Source: Phocoena phocoena
Lineage: Eukaryota; Chordata; Mammalia; Artiodactyla; Phocoenidae
Assembly: GCF_963924675.1 (NCBI RefSeq)
Contig: NC_089220.1
Span: forward strand, 58,724,639-58,788,638
Direction of reading: 5' to 3'
DNA length: 64,000 bases
In this document: piece after piece, positions 47,666 to 59,945 of the stretch
Layout: the number at the start of each line of letters is the position of its first letter
Position numbering within the stretch: position 1 is the first letter of the stretch
The notes under the pieces: generated by a model
Told to the model about the DNA's origin: nothing
What the model saw: the letters and a program-made list of their open reading frames with translations, nothing else
Database searches by the model: none
Program-made: the position numbers and the translations under genes

Positions 47666-48646
47666 TCATACAAGCACAATCAAATTTTAAATGAGTTGAG
47701 TACTAATGCTGAAAATGTTGCTAAATGATCTTTTTTTTATGTCATTTGGATGACCCTGGAAGTTATAACTAAATAATCATTTGAAGCAATTAAAGGTATC
47801 TAAAATGTAATCATTTATTAGAAAATCTGCAAAATCAGTGTGATTCTAGAAATAATAATAAAGATTTCAACTAGGGCAAATGTCTATAGAATTTGCTGGA
47901 AAATATATTTACATATTTTAAGAACTGAAAAAAAAAATCAAATCACAGGAATAATTTATATGAGTCTATGGGTAGACAAAAGAATTATGTAATTAATCTG
48001 CAACTTGAATGCAAATATGTGACCACCTGCATCTGGAAGTTGTAGAGTAACTTTAATAAGCATCCAGTCTTTGTCCTTGAATTTGCATTATCTCCAGAAA
48101 ATTGATAGGTTACCCCCAAAATTATATAGGAGGTACTCCCAACATTGGTTGAAATGATATATATATTGTCTATAGTAGTTAAGCATCCAAAGGAAGATTT
48201 ATAATTAATTAACTATAAAATCAAAGCAATAATATTAATATTTGGGTAAAGAAATATATGAATATTTTGGTTTGTATATTTATAGTTTAAGAGAATTTTT
48301 AATATTAATCATTTTAGTAACTATAAGTTAAAATGCGTAATTGAATTATTACTTTAAAATTGTGATTTTAAGTTGAAATTGAACCCATTATAGCTATTAG
48401 GATACTAAGTGAATTTTACCATATCTATAGGTTCTATATATTAGTTATAAGAATTATTTAGTGCTTTAGAGTTTATCAGTCAGAAAATTGAAATATTTAA
48501 AAGAGAAATTCAATATACTATATTTATATATGATATTTAAATTATTTGAAATTTTAAGGAACTAAGTTTTTGAGTGGAACCAAATATTATTCAGTCAACT
48601 TTGGCAGTGGTTACTAGGATATGCTTCATTTTAGAAGTAGAATAAT
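47666..48646. other. No gene seen; very AT-rich
   Basis: Almost entirely A/T from about 47700 to 48640, with no recognised element. Confidence 0.6.
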
Positions 48647-49423
48647 AAAAATTTTATCCAGTGGGAATGTAAATGGATGCAGCCACTATGGAGAACTGTA
48701 TGGAGGTTCCTTAAAAAAACTAAAAATAGAGCTACCATATGATCCTACAATCCCACTCCTGGGCATATATCCAGAAAAGCCAAAAACTCTAATTTGAAAA
48801 GATACATGCACCCCAATGTTCATAGCAACACTATGTATAATAACCAAGACACAGAAGCAACATAAATGTCCATCAATAGATGAATGGATAAAGAAGATGT
48901 GGTATATATATATATGTAAAATATATAATGGAATACTACTCAGCCATAAAAAAGACTGAAATAATGCCACTTGCAGCAACATGGATGGACCTATAGATTA
49001 CCATACTAAGTGAAGTAAGTCAGACAGAGAAAGACAAATATCATATGATATCACTTATATATGGAATCTAAAAAAACAATGCAAATTAACATTTAGAAAA
49101 CAGAAACAGACTCACAGACTTAGAAAACAAACATGGTTACAAAAGAGGAAAGTGGGGAGAGGAAGGGATAAATTAAGAGTAAGCAATTAACAGATATACA
49201 CTACTATATATAAAATAAACAACAAGGACTTACTCTATAGTACAGGGAACTATATTCAATATCTTGTAATAAACTATAATGGAAAAGAATCTGAAAAAGT
49301 ATATATATATATATATATATATGCATGTATAACTGAATCGCTCTGCTGTGTACCTGAAACTAATATATTATAAATCAAGTATACTTCAATTAAAAAAGTT
49401 ATCTTAAACAAAAATTTTGTCCA
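48647..49423 (+). mobile_element. 5'-truncated L1 3' end with TSD
   Basis: L1 text at 48661-49409 starts at 'gtgggaatgtaaatggatgc' in the ORF2 C-terminal region, runs through 'atgaatggataaagaagatg' (48880) and the 3'UTR, and ends at an A-rich tail. Flanks are AAAAATTTTATCCA (48647-48660) and AAAAATTTTGTCCA (49410-49423), 13 of 14 matching. ORF2 frames are broken; the minus-strand frame at 48686-48982 is an antisense shadow. Confidence 0.9.
49297..49322. repeat. (TA)n microsatellite in L1 3'UTR
   Basis: About a dozen TA units at the position equivalent to the longer tract at 6985-7032. Confidence 0.9.
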
Positions 49424-52400
49424 AACTAGTTTAAGAATTAGCTTTTTGTTTAGAACTTCAATAATTGAAGATTGATTTATTAAACCAAAATCAATTCCTA
49501 CTTAGTAATTTTTACATGCAAGACCACCCTCAAGGACACATACACATACACACAGGGCTTCACAATTAATATTTTACTGAAGATTTGAAAATACAGGCCA
49601 CTAATATGAAAAGATTTATTCCAGGTCACTCAAGCATCAGAGTCATAAGTGGTACTTAGACCTAAGGAAGTCTATGTCAATATTAAAGTGAACTAATTTA
49701 CAAAAGTTCTAAGTAACATGTATAGCAATTTAAATGAGTTACCTCATTAATGAGAGAAACATCTCTAAGTGAGGTTACAGAATGAGGAACTGAAATTATT
49801 TATGATTTCATACACCTAACTTAGTGGACAAACACCTCCTCAGCTTCTGTGCATTATACCTCTTTTTGCCTTGTTTCAAATAGGGTGACCTGTTCTTGGG
49901 GAAAAGCAGTTGTTGTATTAAAGAAAATTTTTTCAGAACAAGAGGCACCACTTGAATGAATTATTTAATATATACTGACTGAAACCACATAGTGCTACTT
50001 CATAAAAAAATGGTCAGCATGACAGAATCATTTCACCTGAAGGAAAGAAGAACTGTCCGCAAGTACTTGAAGAGTAATTTCAAGGGGACTCTGCTGCTAT
50101 TTCCTAGACCCATAAAGCTCAGAGTTAAAGGAAAACAGTTTAGCCTAAAACATAGATTTTTTAAATATCAGATGCAAAGATGAAAATATACATACCTCAC
50201 ACATAAGGGTGATTAAGGTAATGAAATTACTATTGAAAATGATTATATATAAAATTTCTGTCCTAGAGATCTTGAAGGGAAAACAGTCATCTGTTTTGGA
50301 AATTGAATGTAAAACCCTGCTTATCTGCATAAGGGTGAATTAGATGACATTTCATGTCAGAGTGTTTTTTCTTCTGTATGAAAGAAATGGGGTACAGAGA
50401 AATTAAAGGACTCACAAAAGCTTACAAAGAATGCTAATGAATGTATGGGGATATTTGGGAATGGCATGAGAAACAGGACATTTTCACCTCGATCAAATTA
50501 AGTTGCTACTTTTAAATAGGAGAGACCTCAGATCTTATATATGACAAATACAATGCAAATCACTTTCATTTATACACATTTTTTAATAAAATGTGTGACA
50601 AATTTTTCTTACTTTAATAATTTAGATTACCTCTAATTGGTTACTCATTCATATTTTTTCATAGCAAATGTATAGCTTCCTGAGAAAACCAATGAGTATA
50701 TAGATGTTTTTGTTTTATGCCTTTAAAAACTATCTTGCCAATAAAAATGGATTGTGATTTCGTCCACTGTGTTTTCACCTTTTCATTTCAGCTAAAATTG
50801 TTTCTTATCAAAATTTCATTAAACATCATCATGAAAAGCAGACATTTCCCTGTGACTGACCATATATATTTTCAGTGAATTCTTCCAAGTCCTTCCATTC
50901 AGAGCACTAAATACTTTGGGTGCTTATCATGAAAAGACTTTCTTCTACAAAGTGAGAGACAGATTACTCCAGCATCTTTCAGGAGAACAGACACCCTTCT
51001 ACCTGTCTACTAGAATTCTGTTTGTTTGTCTAGTTGGAAATTTATATATGCATCTAAAATACAGCTGGCATTGGCTAGGTGTTAAATCTAAGGTGTTAAA
51101 TCTAACACTGTGAACAATTACATACTAAAATATCCAGAAAATATCAGATAAAATGGTCAATTTATAACATTTGAGAAATTAAACTATTTCCAAGTTATCT
51201 ATTGGGCTTAAGCACGCTTTACAGTAATTACAATTCAAAGAACTTGCATCAAAAATCTTCTTAATTATCCAGAAAAGTTTAAAAAGCTACATATATCAAT
51301 CTAAATAATAATTTTATTCAGAGCTGCAAGACTTTTAAGTCTCTCTTTTTTCAATCATAAAGTTGCCAATCTAACAGTTGGTAACTTTTGAATGTAATGT
51401 TGAGTCTCAATTTGTATCTGCCTGCAATCACAGCGTACTGCAGTGTAGCTTAGTAAAAAATCCTTTCGTGGTTCATATTCTTTCCTCTCTAACTCTTATT
51501 ACATCGTTTGACACTAATAGTCTTGGTTTTTTAGTCTATTTTTCTCTGAATTATACTTGTATCTCATTAAGAAGCAGTTGGGAGCCTATGAGTGAATGGA
51601 CTATAATACCAGCAGAACAAACTTATACCTCTCAAAAATGCTTACTTTTGACTCTAGAATATGGTAAATAAATGCTACAGACATTCAGACCTTATATACT
51701 TTTAATATAGACTGAATGACTATTTAAATCTGTCCTGTTACCTTTAATGAAGTCTATTTCTGACATCAAACTTAAAACCCACTGTAAATTTCACTTACTG
51801 CTCTTTTAGCTTCTCAACAAATATTTCCTTTATATGAAGCATGGACTTAACTCTGAGCCAAAGGAAACAAGGAAAAGCATACGTGTGAAATGAAGAGGCT
51901 CAGGAAACAACATTAGGAAGAGAAAACAAAAATACATTCATTAGCGATGTTAAACAGGAGAGATTTATATTAGGCTGTTTATTACAATAGCACTCTAAGC
52001 TCTTCTCATTCTATGTGCAATTAGACAAACAGTGTATAGCAGTCAAGACATTAATGATGAGTAGAGCAAAAGCCCTCTTTTCTTTGTTAAGAAATATCAA
52101 AAAGTTATTCAAAGGATGGAGGGTGAGAATAAACAGAGATCATCACTGTTTCAATCAAGAAGTTACGAGAAGATGAGAAAAAAGCTGCTCCGAAAAAATA
52201 TTAATTGCATATAAAATAACTGTATTTCTCATGTACGTGGATTGCACAGCCTGCTACCATAGTTTCATGACTTTTTCACTGCTCTGTTTAATTCATGTAA
52301 ATATGCTTTGTCTCACAACTAGATTGTATGCTTTATGAGGGATAGCAGAACCAATTATAAATTTGAACTTAATTTCATTTCTCCCAAGATGTAGTAAAAG

Positions 52401-54695
52401 AGATACTTAAGTAATATTTCTGAATGAAAAAAACATTCTGCATATTAAGTAGTAAATCCTTCTAAAATATCAATTGACTGTTTTGTATACAGGCCAAGTA
52501 ACAACTTGCAGATGTGCCAGATTCTAAACTTCCCTGAACAGTAGGAACTAGATTACATTAACTTCTACTAGTACATTCTGTCCTTCTAAATTTTTATAAC
52601 TAGTTTCCTTAAAATACCAGTATTGTCAAAAATCACATTTAAAAACAATTATTTCAAATCATTTGTTTCAAAAGCAACATTAGCTCTGAGCTAACTCAGT
52701 ATTTATAATTGATATAATTTTTTCAGGAAAGAATAACATGTTTACTATCACTGCAAGGACACCCCCTGTATACCTTTACAACCTCTAGTTGTTCTAAACA
52801 AAGCACAAAGCTACTCAAACAAGTGGCTGGGTTGTGAGAGCACCAGCATTTTTCATAAGAGGTGCTATTTCTAGATTGCCAAAATTGTAGCCTACATGGA
52901 ATAAATGCTGTATCTCAATCATCAATTGTCCTATATATTGCTTTCTTGCTTCATGGAAATTCACTCTGCCAAACGTCTATAATCCTTCTGACCTAAAAAT
53001 ATCACAATTTACACATCAGACAACAGCATTCACAAAGTTAGCCTCCTTCCCCTCACTCTCTTCCATGAGATTAAAGTTAACCAAAAGAAAAAGAAAACGA
53101 AATTAGATGTCTCAACATTGATCTTTAGCAAGATTACTTAAGATGGAAGTTTCTTAATTTTTGCTAATTCTCTTGAAATGCAATCACGGTATCAGATATG
53201 GGAGGCATTGCTTTCCTGTCCTTTCCTGCCTTATTAAATTCCTCCAAAGTACCACATCATATTGTTACATATTTCCCACCACCTATATATACATGCTCTA
53301 TCAGAACTGACTGTCTGTAGCTCTGTGCTCCAGGCAATACCATGACCCCAAGTGGCAGATGCAATAATGCAAAGTGTTCATTGAGGGGGCAGAACCCAGG
53401 ACATTGCAAATTTGGCATCTCCAAAAGGTCCAGATGCAGATGCAGTGTGTTGACATTCTCCACTCACCCGTTAGCAGTCTATCATCATAACTCGTGAATG
53501 ATTAGCAGTGTTATTTTCCAAAACTTACTTTATAAAAAAGCCAAATTTTCTCAGACAAAGCGATTAAGTGAACCTACATTTGCACATAAATTGGCATGTT
53601 CATATGGATCTCCAAAAAGCATATACACCTGTTTCTCAGTGTGTGAGACAAATAATTACCTTTGTTTGCAAATCATTTTAATGAATTTTATGAGAAGAAA
53701 ACTCATAACATAGTTTATTTTCTTTGGAAAGTTCTAGATTATCAAGGCACTGACTTTCACTTAATATGTCAGATGTGTTTAATTTTTAAAAAGGCCTTCA
53801 ATGTAATTGAAATCTCACTGACTTCTAGACCAGGGAAGAGGAAATGGAGAAAGAGGAACAACAGGGAGAAGGAGGTAATATTTTACATCAAGAGAGGACT
53901 TCCAAAACTATGTCAAAAAGCTTTCTGAGAAAGTGGATGTGAATTTACTGCCTGAATGAGTCTGATGCCATCCATCACTGTCCAATGAATGACAGATTGT
54001 TCAATACAAGATGTTTGCTTTTTCTATGTTCCCATATTTTATACTTAAAGGAGACAGAAAAACACAGAAACCCTTCAAAGACTAACCTTTTACTACAGCA
54101 ATTGCTTCTGAAACATGAGTGGCAGAAAGAAAGCTTAGAAGACTATTTTCTGAAAAACGTGTGGCATTTTATAAGGAAACTAGAGCATAAGGTGTTTCAC
54201 GTAGATAAATTATAAATCATTGGTACCATCTATACAACACACTGATTTAAATAACACAAATTACACTTTAAAAGTCATTGACAAGAAGTAACACTTAAAA
54301 ATGTCTATAGGAAGTTACTTTTTGTAATATCAGTGAGGTGGTCAAATAAATATCGATGCAATTATACAGATTCAATGGGATTGGCATATATAATTTTTCC
54401 AGATAGAATGGTGGCTTCATAAATATACTTAGTACTATTAAATTAAAATTTGGCCTTTGATACTTTAACTCTGCAATTTAGTTTCTATAATAGATGTTTC
54501 CAATGAGACTCAGTAGTTGAATTTCCTCCAGATTTTATGCCATATTTTAAGCATGTTTTGCTCTTTTTTTAATGAAGTATCTGAGGATTCTCATCTGGTA
54601 GTAAAATACAAGAAAGGTTATTTTTTGCTAGAGATCCAGCAGATTCCAACAGGAATGCAGTGTAAAATTGTTACTAAAAATTCAATGTGTAAAGC
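49424..54695. other. No gene seen; longest stretch without recognised repeats
   Basis: About 5.3 kb of complex, mostly single-copy-looking DNA. Open frames such as 49992-50183, 51378-51671, 53498-53713, 53662-53928 and 53985-54215 were read; none shows a domain, repeat pattern or a splice context I could defend. Unrecognised old repeats are likely. Confidence 0.5.
51077..51104. repeat. Perfect 14-bp tandem duplication
   Basis: AGGTGTTAAATCTA occurs twice head to tail (51077-51090, 51091-51104). Confidence 0.95.
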
Positions 54696-55190
54696 CGTTA
54701 TCTTAGTTTGAATTCCTCTGATAACAAAACCTGAGACAAGGACCAGGATGCAGGTGATTTCATTGGGAGATAATCTCAGAAAGCAAGAGTAAAGGTGTGG
54801 GAAGAGTGAGACAGGGAAACAAGAAAAATGAACAGTCCCTTATTAAGCTGGTTACCTGTGTAAACAGCTGGGTCTCAATACCCCAGGGCCTTCTGAGGAA
54901 CCATGGGGAAGGTGACCCAGAGCTGTCCCTCCAAGGAGAGAAGACTGGGGCCTTTATCCACCAGCCTACATCCTCCACTGGGTAAGGGTTACTTCAGAGC
55001 GTGTTATAACCCCCACAAACTCACTTCAACTGAGAAAATCCCCACGGCTTCAGGGAAAGCCCAGAGGCAGAAAAACATGGAATGTTGTTTGTGCTTGAAG
55101 TGTACTGGGGCTGGGCATCCAACTGCAGCTGAAATCAGAAGTGGTGAAGAGATGTGATGCAGGCCTCAAAGGGCATCAGTTAACAACCAT
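54696..55190. repeat. Possible unclassified interspersed repeat
   Basis: Phrases such as 'ataacaaaacctgagacaag', 'gcaggtgatttcattgggag' and 'agagtgagacagggaaacaa' are familiar from an old dispersed mammalian repeat that I cannot name. Boundaries and orientation are uncertain. The overlapping frames at 54760-55157 have no recognisable domain. Confidence 0.35.
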
Positions 55191-55249
55191 TAAATTTCTT
55201 ACATCTCCTTATATATGTATTTATGCAGCAGTAAGGAGCTAGTAAAGGA

Positions 55250-55695
55250 ATCTGGGATAAAACTTATTATGAGCTTTGAAATCAGACCTGTATGTGAAAG
55301 CAGTCTCTACATGATTAGATGTTCAACATTGGGAAAATCCATCAGTCTTCCTAGGGGATGCTAGTACCCATCTTCTCAGGCTATGGTCATGATTAAATGA
55401 ACTAAGGTATAAGAAACGTCTGACAGGGCTTCCCTGGTGGCGCAGTGGTTGAGAGTCCGCCTGCTGATGATGGGGACACGGGTTCATGCCCCGGTCCGGG
55501 AGGAACCCACATGCCGTGGAGCGGCTGGGCCCGTGAGCCATGGCCGCTGAGCCTGCGCGTCCGGAGCCTGTGCTCCGCAATGGGAGAGGCCACAACAGTG
55601 AGAGGCCCGCGTACCGCAAAAGAAAAAAAAGAAAGAAAGAAAGAAACGTCTGACACACTGCAGATGTTCATGAGTGATAGTTCCTATTGAGTTGC
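55250..55695 (+). mobile_element. MIR SINE split by a CHR SINE
   Basis: MIR text before the CHR SINE includes 'gctttgaaatcagacctgta' (55274), 'ggatgctagtacccatcttc' (55356) and 'tgattaaatgaactaaggta' (55390). After it the MIR resumes with 'cacactgcagatgttcatga' (55653), followed by 'tagttcct'. The older MIR is therefore the target of the younger insertion. Confidence 0.68.
55411..55655 (+). mobile_element. CHR-type SINE, perfect TSD
   Basis: Short-form SINE at 55426-55640 with A box TGGCGCAGTGG (55438-55448) and B box GGTTCATGCC (55481-55490). The tail has become a GAAA-rich simple repeat (about 55620-55645). The flanking 15-bp direct repeats AAGAAACGTCTGACA (55411-55425 and 55641-55655) are identical. 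High CpG content and the perfect TSD suggest it is among the youngest insertions here. Long frames on both strands at 55323-55690 are SINE translations. Confidence 0.95.
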
Positions 55696-58600
55696 CCCAC
55701 CTATTAGTGATAACATCACACTCATTTCATGATTTATTGTTTATTCATCAGATTATCAGGTTTTTAAGATTCAGTTTAACTACTAGTTATTCAGGAAAGA
55801 TTTCCTTAACTCAGTACACTAGGTTAGGCATCTTAAAAGAGACTACTGAATTTCTCCATAAACCTTCTTTTGTAACCCTTAAGGCACTTGTTACTAATTA
55901 TATGTATTTATGCTAAACTGTTAGCTCCACGATGGAGGGAAATGTCCGCCTTGTTTTCTAGGGCTATCAACTAATATTTGTTGAATTGCATTAATCTCTC
56001 TTAATAATATACTAAGGTAATTCAATAAAGTTTTTACCCCTCAGCTTTATCTGATTGCAGAGATCATATGGCATCTTGGCTACTAATAACACTTACAATA
56101 TCATACATGTTAGCAATACAGTCTTTGTATTTTGGCAACAATACAATCTTGGCTGCCAAAAATAGATCTTGTTGCAATTTTTATTTTGACTCTAGAGCAC
56201 ACAGTTGAAATTAAGCCTGAGATAATCCTTATTATTCTTCCATAAGCATCTGTCTATCTCACCACAGAGCCACTGCCCCTCTCCACTTCCGTAGATAAAG
56301 ATAAGAAAAACTGGTCAAGAGCCCAAGTGAGGACAAGCACCAAAACATAGGTGGAGAAGGGCTGGGGGGTGGGAATTTCTGCCCTGCATTCTCTAGAAGT
56401 ATCTTTATCCACACCCCCAAATGAACTGGAGCAGATGGGACAAACCTCAGTTCTTTTATGCTTAGATGATGGAATGGGTACAAACTTAGAGATTGCTTTT
56501 CTCAGGGGCCCATTTTCAGAAAGGAAAAACATCATATGTATCAGTCTTGAATCTAAACTTCCTGAGGAATCCCTGAAGCCTGACATTTCTTTGCATTAAT
56601 TTCTAAATGAAAACAAAAGAGTAAACACTAATGTTTTCTCCCACTCTAGGTCCCTCCTCTATCATTCAAACTACCACATTAACTTTTGCTGATGTTGTTC
56701 TTGTCTCTAATGTTTATCTGGATTTTCTGATTTGGTTTCCCAGTCCTAACGTGGGTTCATGTCTTTATTCACTTGTTTATATTTACCAAATATCAAGTAT
56801 GGTTTGATTTAGTTTTCATTCACTGGACCTTCTCCTTATCTGCATCATGACACGTGACCCCATTCTAGTTCCCTCCACACCTGGACTCACTTATGCACTC
56901 ACCTCGCTGACACTGGATTTATCTTTTAAGTTCTCTCCTGGGTTTTGGAAATGATGATCTTGGCTTAGATAAACGATTTTCTGTTTGATTTTGATCTCTT
57001 AGTTTCTAATTCATTGGGAATTAATCTATAACTGGTGAAATTATTGGCGTAACTCCTCTGTCAGGATCTGACCCTGTCAAAACCACATGTCTGACTTGCC
57101 TTATTCATCAAAAGGGGAATTGATGTGGAATTAGAGTGACTAGGCTGTCAGCATTACTGATCCTCTCCCAATTACACTCATTTAATTATCTTCACTCATT
57201 GCTTGTTATGGCTTGGATGAATGTTCACTACACAGAATTACAGTGGTATTGAAAAAAAACATCCTGCTGGGTGTGCCATAAATGCTATGCTGATTAAACT
57301 TCGAGACTGTTATTTTTGTTCCAGGGATTATTAGCATGAAACAAATGATTTTGCATTCAATAAGTGCTCAATAAATATTTGTTGAGTCAAATCAAGTGTT
57401 TTCTAAATGTTCAGCTTTTGACAAGTCTAAAGTACAATACATGGTGGCATTATTTGGCATTTCATTTGGAACCAGCCTTTCCGTAGCCTGTAACCTTTTA
57501 TGTAGGCTGTAATCACACTTATTCTATTTTGAAACTTGGACAATCACAAAGCTGGAGCTCACTTTGAAATCAACCAGCTTTTCGCACAGCTGCCTTACCG
57601 TCTTGTGCAATATTTCAGACACAGAGAATATTCTGTTGGAAAAAGCCAAATGATGTAATGAGAATTCAGATAGTCCCAAACAGGGTTAGCAGAAAAAGTT
57701 TCACATTTGCAAAGTATTTTGATCACATCACAGTGACTGAAAATACCTACAGTGGTTGGCAAAAAAAATTACAGTAGTTTCAGACCATTAGAATCCATAA
57801 GGAAAGTACTCTGGTATAAATAAAGTAGTTTCTCAGAATAACTCACTTTAAGGTAGCATTAGAAGATCCTGTGAACTATCAGCTGATATGTATTTCTAAA
57901 GGGAAAAAAAACATTGAAATATGTGTCTCAGTAGAAGGAATGAATGACTGTTAAGGCACTGTGTGAAATGAAGATGGTCTTGGCTGGTACACTGTCACTC
58001 ACTGTACATGGTGTCAACCCGTGAAGCCCATTACCTAAAGCCAGGGTCACTGTCGTTGACATCATTTTCTGGGAACGATAAGTCACATCAGGATTTGCTG
58101 TTCATGGAGATACCTCTAAAATATTTCTCAAAGGAAAGGTGCCAAAGAAAAACAAATAAAAGGTTCTGTAAACAAAGTATTTTGGAGAATACGGGCTTCT
58201 GTATCCATTCCTTGGTGAATCACAACACACATTAAAGCCTGGGAGAAACCCTGCAGTAAAGAAATCATTTTAACGTTATTTCACCTAGTAGGTTCTTCTT
58301 GTTTCTTTTCAGTTAACCTTGTCAATATCTCATGAACATAATCTTCTTTATACACTTTGGGAGACGCTTCTCTGGAATGTAATCCATAAATGTTTCAGAG
58401 GATTCCTTAAACATTTCAAGTGATTCTCCCCTTTCCACTGACAAGAAAAATACTGAAAGGCCCAAGAGTGCCTTTATCATATGCCTCAGAATTTGCAAAC
58501 AACTGGTTTAATCAAGTAATCTATTATGGGCTCTGCTCTGATTGTAATTCTATAGCTACTGAAGTGCCACTTTCTTGCCGAACACAGAGCTCCAAGGATT

Positions 58601-58744
58601 CTCTGACTTGGGTTTTACAATTAAAGATTTGGCCTGTCAACTCTTTTTTACCTGGAGGAGAGAACAACTCTTACTTCTGTGTCTCCAAATAAAATTTATT
58701 AGTAGTATTTAGGCAATGTGATCACTTAGTTTCAGGGTTATTTT
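55696..58744. other. No gene seen; complex non-repetitive DNA with an L2-like scrap
   Basis: Sequence of ordinary complexity with few recognisable repeats. A short L2 3'-like phrase (gtgctcaataaatatttgtt) occurs near 57364-57390. Overlapping open frames at 56254-56599 on both strands, and those at 58008-58235 and 58420-58692, show no domain. Part of it (about 57480-58010) is noted as a candidate conserved non-coding block. Confidence 0.5.
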
Positions 58745-58900
58745 AATGTATATTATTCAAATGATTACTATGTTACAGTAGACATACTATACACTGGAGA
58801 ATATAAAGATGATCATGTCACAGACCTTGACCCAGAAGAATTCAGAATGTAAAGAAGAAAGTTAAACAACCAAGCACATCAGCATTCTGATACTTTGTAG
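58745..58900 (-). mobile_element. L2/MIR-type 3' relic
   Basis: The order 'tactatgttacagtagacat', 'ctatacactggagaatataa', 'gatgatcatgtcacagacct', 'aagaattcagaatgtaaaga' follows the antisense L2 3' end (ctatgtgccaggcactg...ggatacaaagatgaataa...). Diverged. Confidence 0.5.
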
Positions 58901-59019
58901 GTCACTGCAAAATACTACAACACATAGATGTTATTAGTTCTGCTTTGAAGGACTTGGGAATAATCCAAGAGGTTGATAAACAAAAGATGACTGTGCATTC
59001 CCCAGGTCAAAAATTCATC

Positions 59020-59945
59020 TGTTTTTAATTAATATTTAAAATATTTACTGAGCACCTATTTTGTGCCATACACCATTCTACACATTAGGGGTGCACAACG
59101 AACAAAAGGGACAAACACATCTGCCTCACAGAGCTTATTTTCTAGATATAAATTATGCATGAGAAAATCAATATATAAACAAAAATAAATAAAGCACATA
59201 TTCATTTAGAAAAGGATAATTACTAGAAAATAAGGCAAGGCAAGAAAAGTAACATGAAGAATCTGTGGCAGCAGACAAGGGTGAAATTGTAGATAAGATG
59301 GCCAGGGAAATCCTCACTGAGGTGACTTTTTAGTAAAGACCTGAAAAAAGTGAGAGGGCAAGCCCAGGGAACATCTGGACACAGTTATCCGGGTAGTGGG
59401 AGTTGTGAGGGCTAAAACTACAAGCTGTGCAAATGCCTGGCATGTGTGAGGAAGTGAAGAGGCCAGTGTGGCTGCAGCAAAGGAGAGGGAGAGAGTAAAA
59501 GGAGATAAGGTCAAGAACTAAGGGGTCCAGGTCAAGGAGGCCTTGTGGGCTGCAGTAATGACTCTGGCTTTTACTTAAGTAAGATGACGAGCCATGGGTG
59601 CTGAGCAGCGCGGCACCATGATCCAAGTTACATATAACTGAATGTTAAATATAGCACTCATATTGGCATGTTGAGAGTAGATAAAAGGGAAGTAAAAGCA
59701 AAATAAGAGAAATACACTAGGACGTTATTAAAATAATATAAATGAAAGTTGATGGAAACTCAGGTCACAATAACAGAGTGGGATGGGAAGAAGTATTTGG
59801 AGTCTGAGTATATTTTGAAGGATTTACTAGTGTATATAGAGCCTGAATAAAAAAATTAAGTCAAAACCACTCCACATTTCTTAATGGAGTTGTCATCAAC
59901 TGAGTTATAGAAGACCCAGGATGAATCAGGTTTCTTAGAAGAGAA
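59020..59945 (-). mobile_element. L2 LINE, antisense 3' half
   Basis: Clear L2 complement in order: 'tttactgagcacctattttg' (59043), 'gatggccagggaaatcctca' (59297), 'cctgaaaaaagtgagagggc' (59341), 'gaagaggccagtgtggctgc' (59456), 'caaggaggccttgtgggctg' (59533), 'gactctggcttttacttaag' (59560), and 'ttaatggagttgtcatcaac' (59880). It is the best-preserved L2 in the window. Minus-strand frames at 59314-59626 are parts of the decayed L2 ORF. Confidence 0.82.

Noticed and set aside
53498..54215. Run of three plus-strand open frames that might be exons of one gene
   Set aside because: No domain similarity, no coherent frame and no splice sites that join them convincingly.
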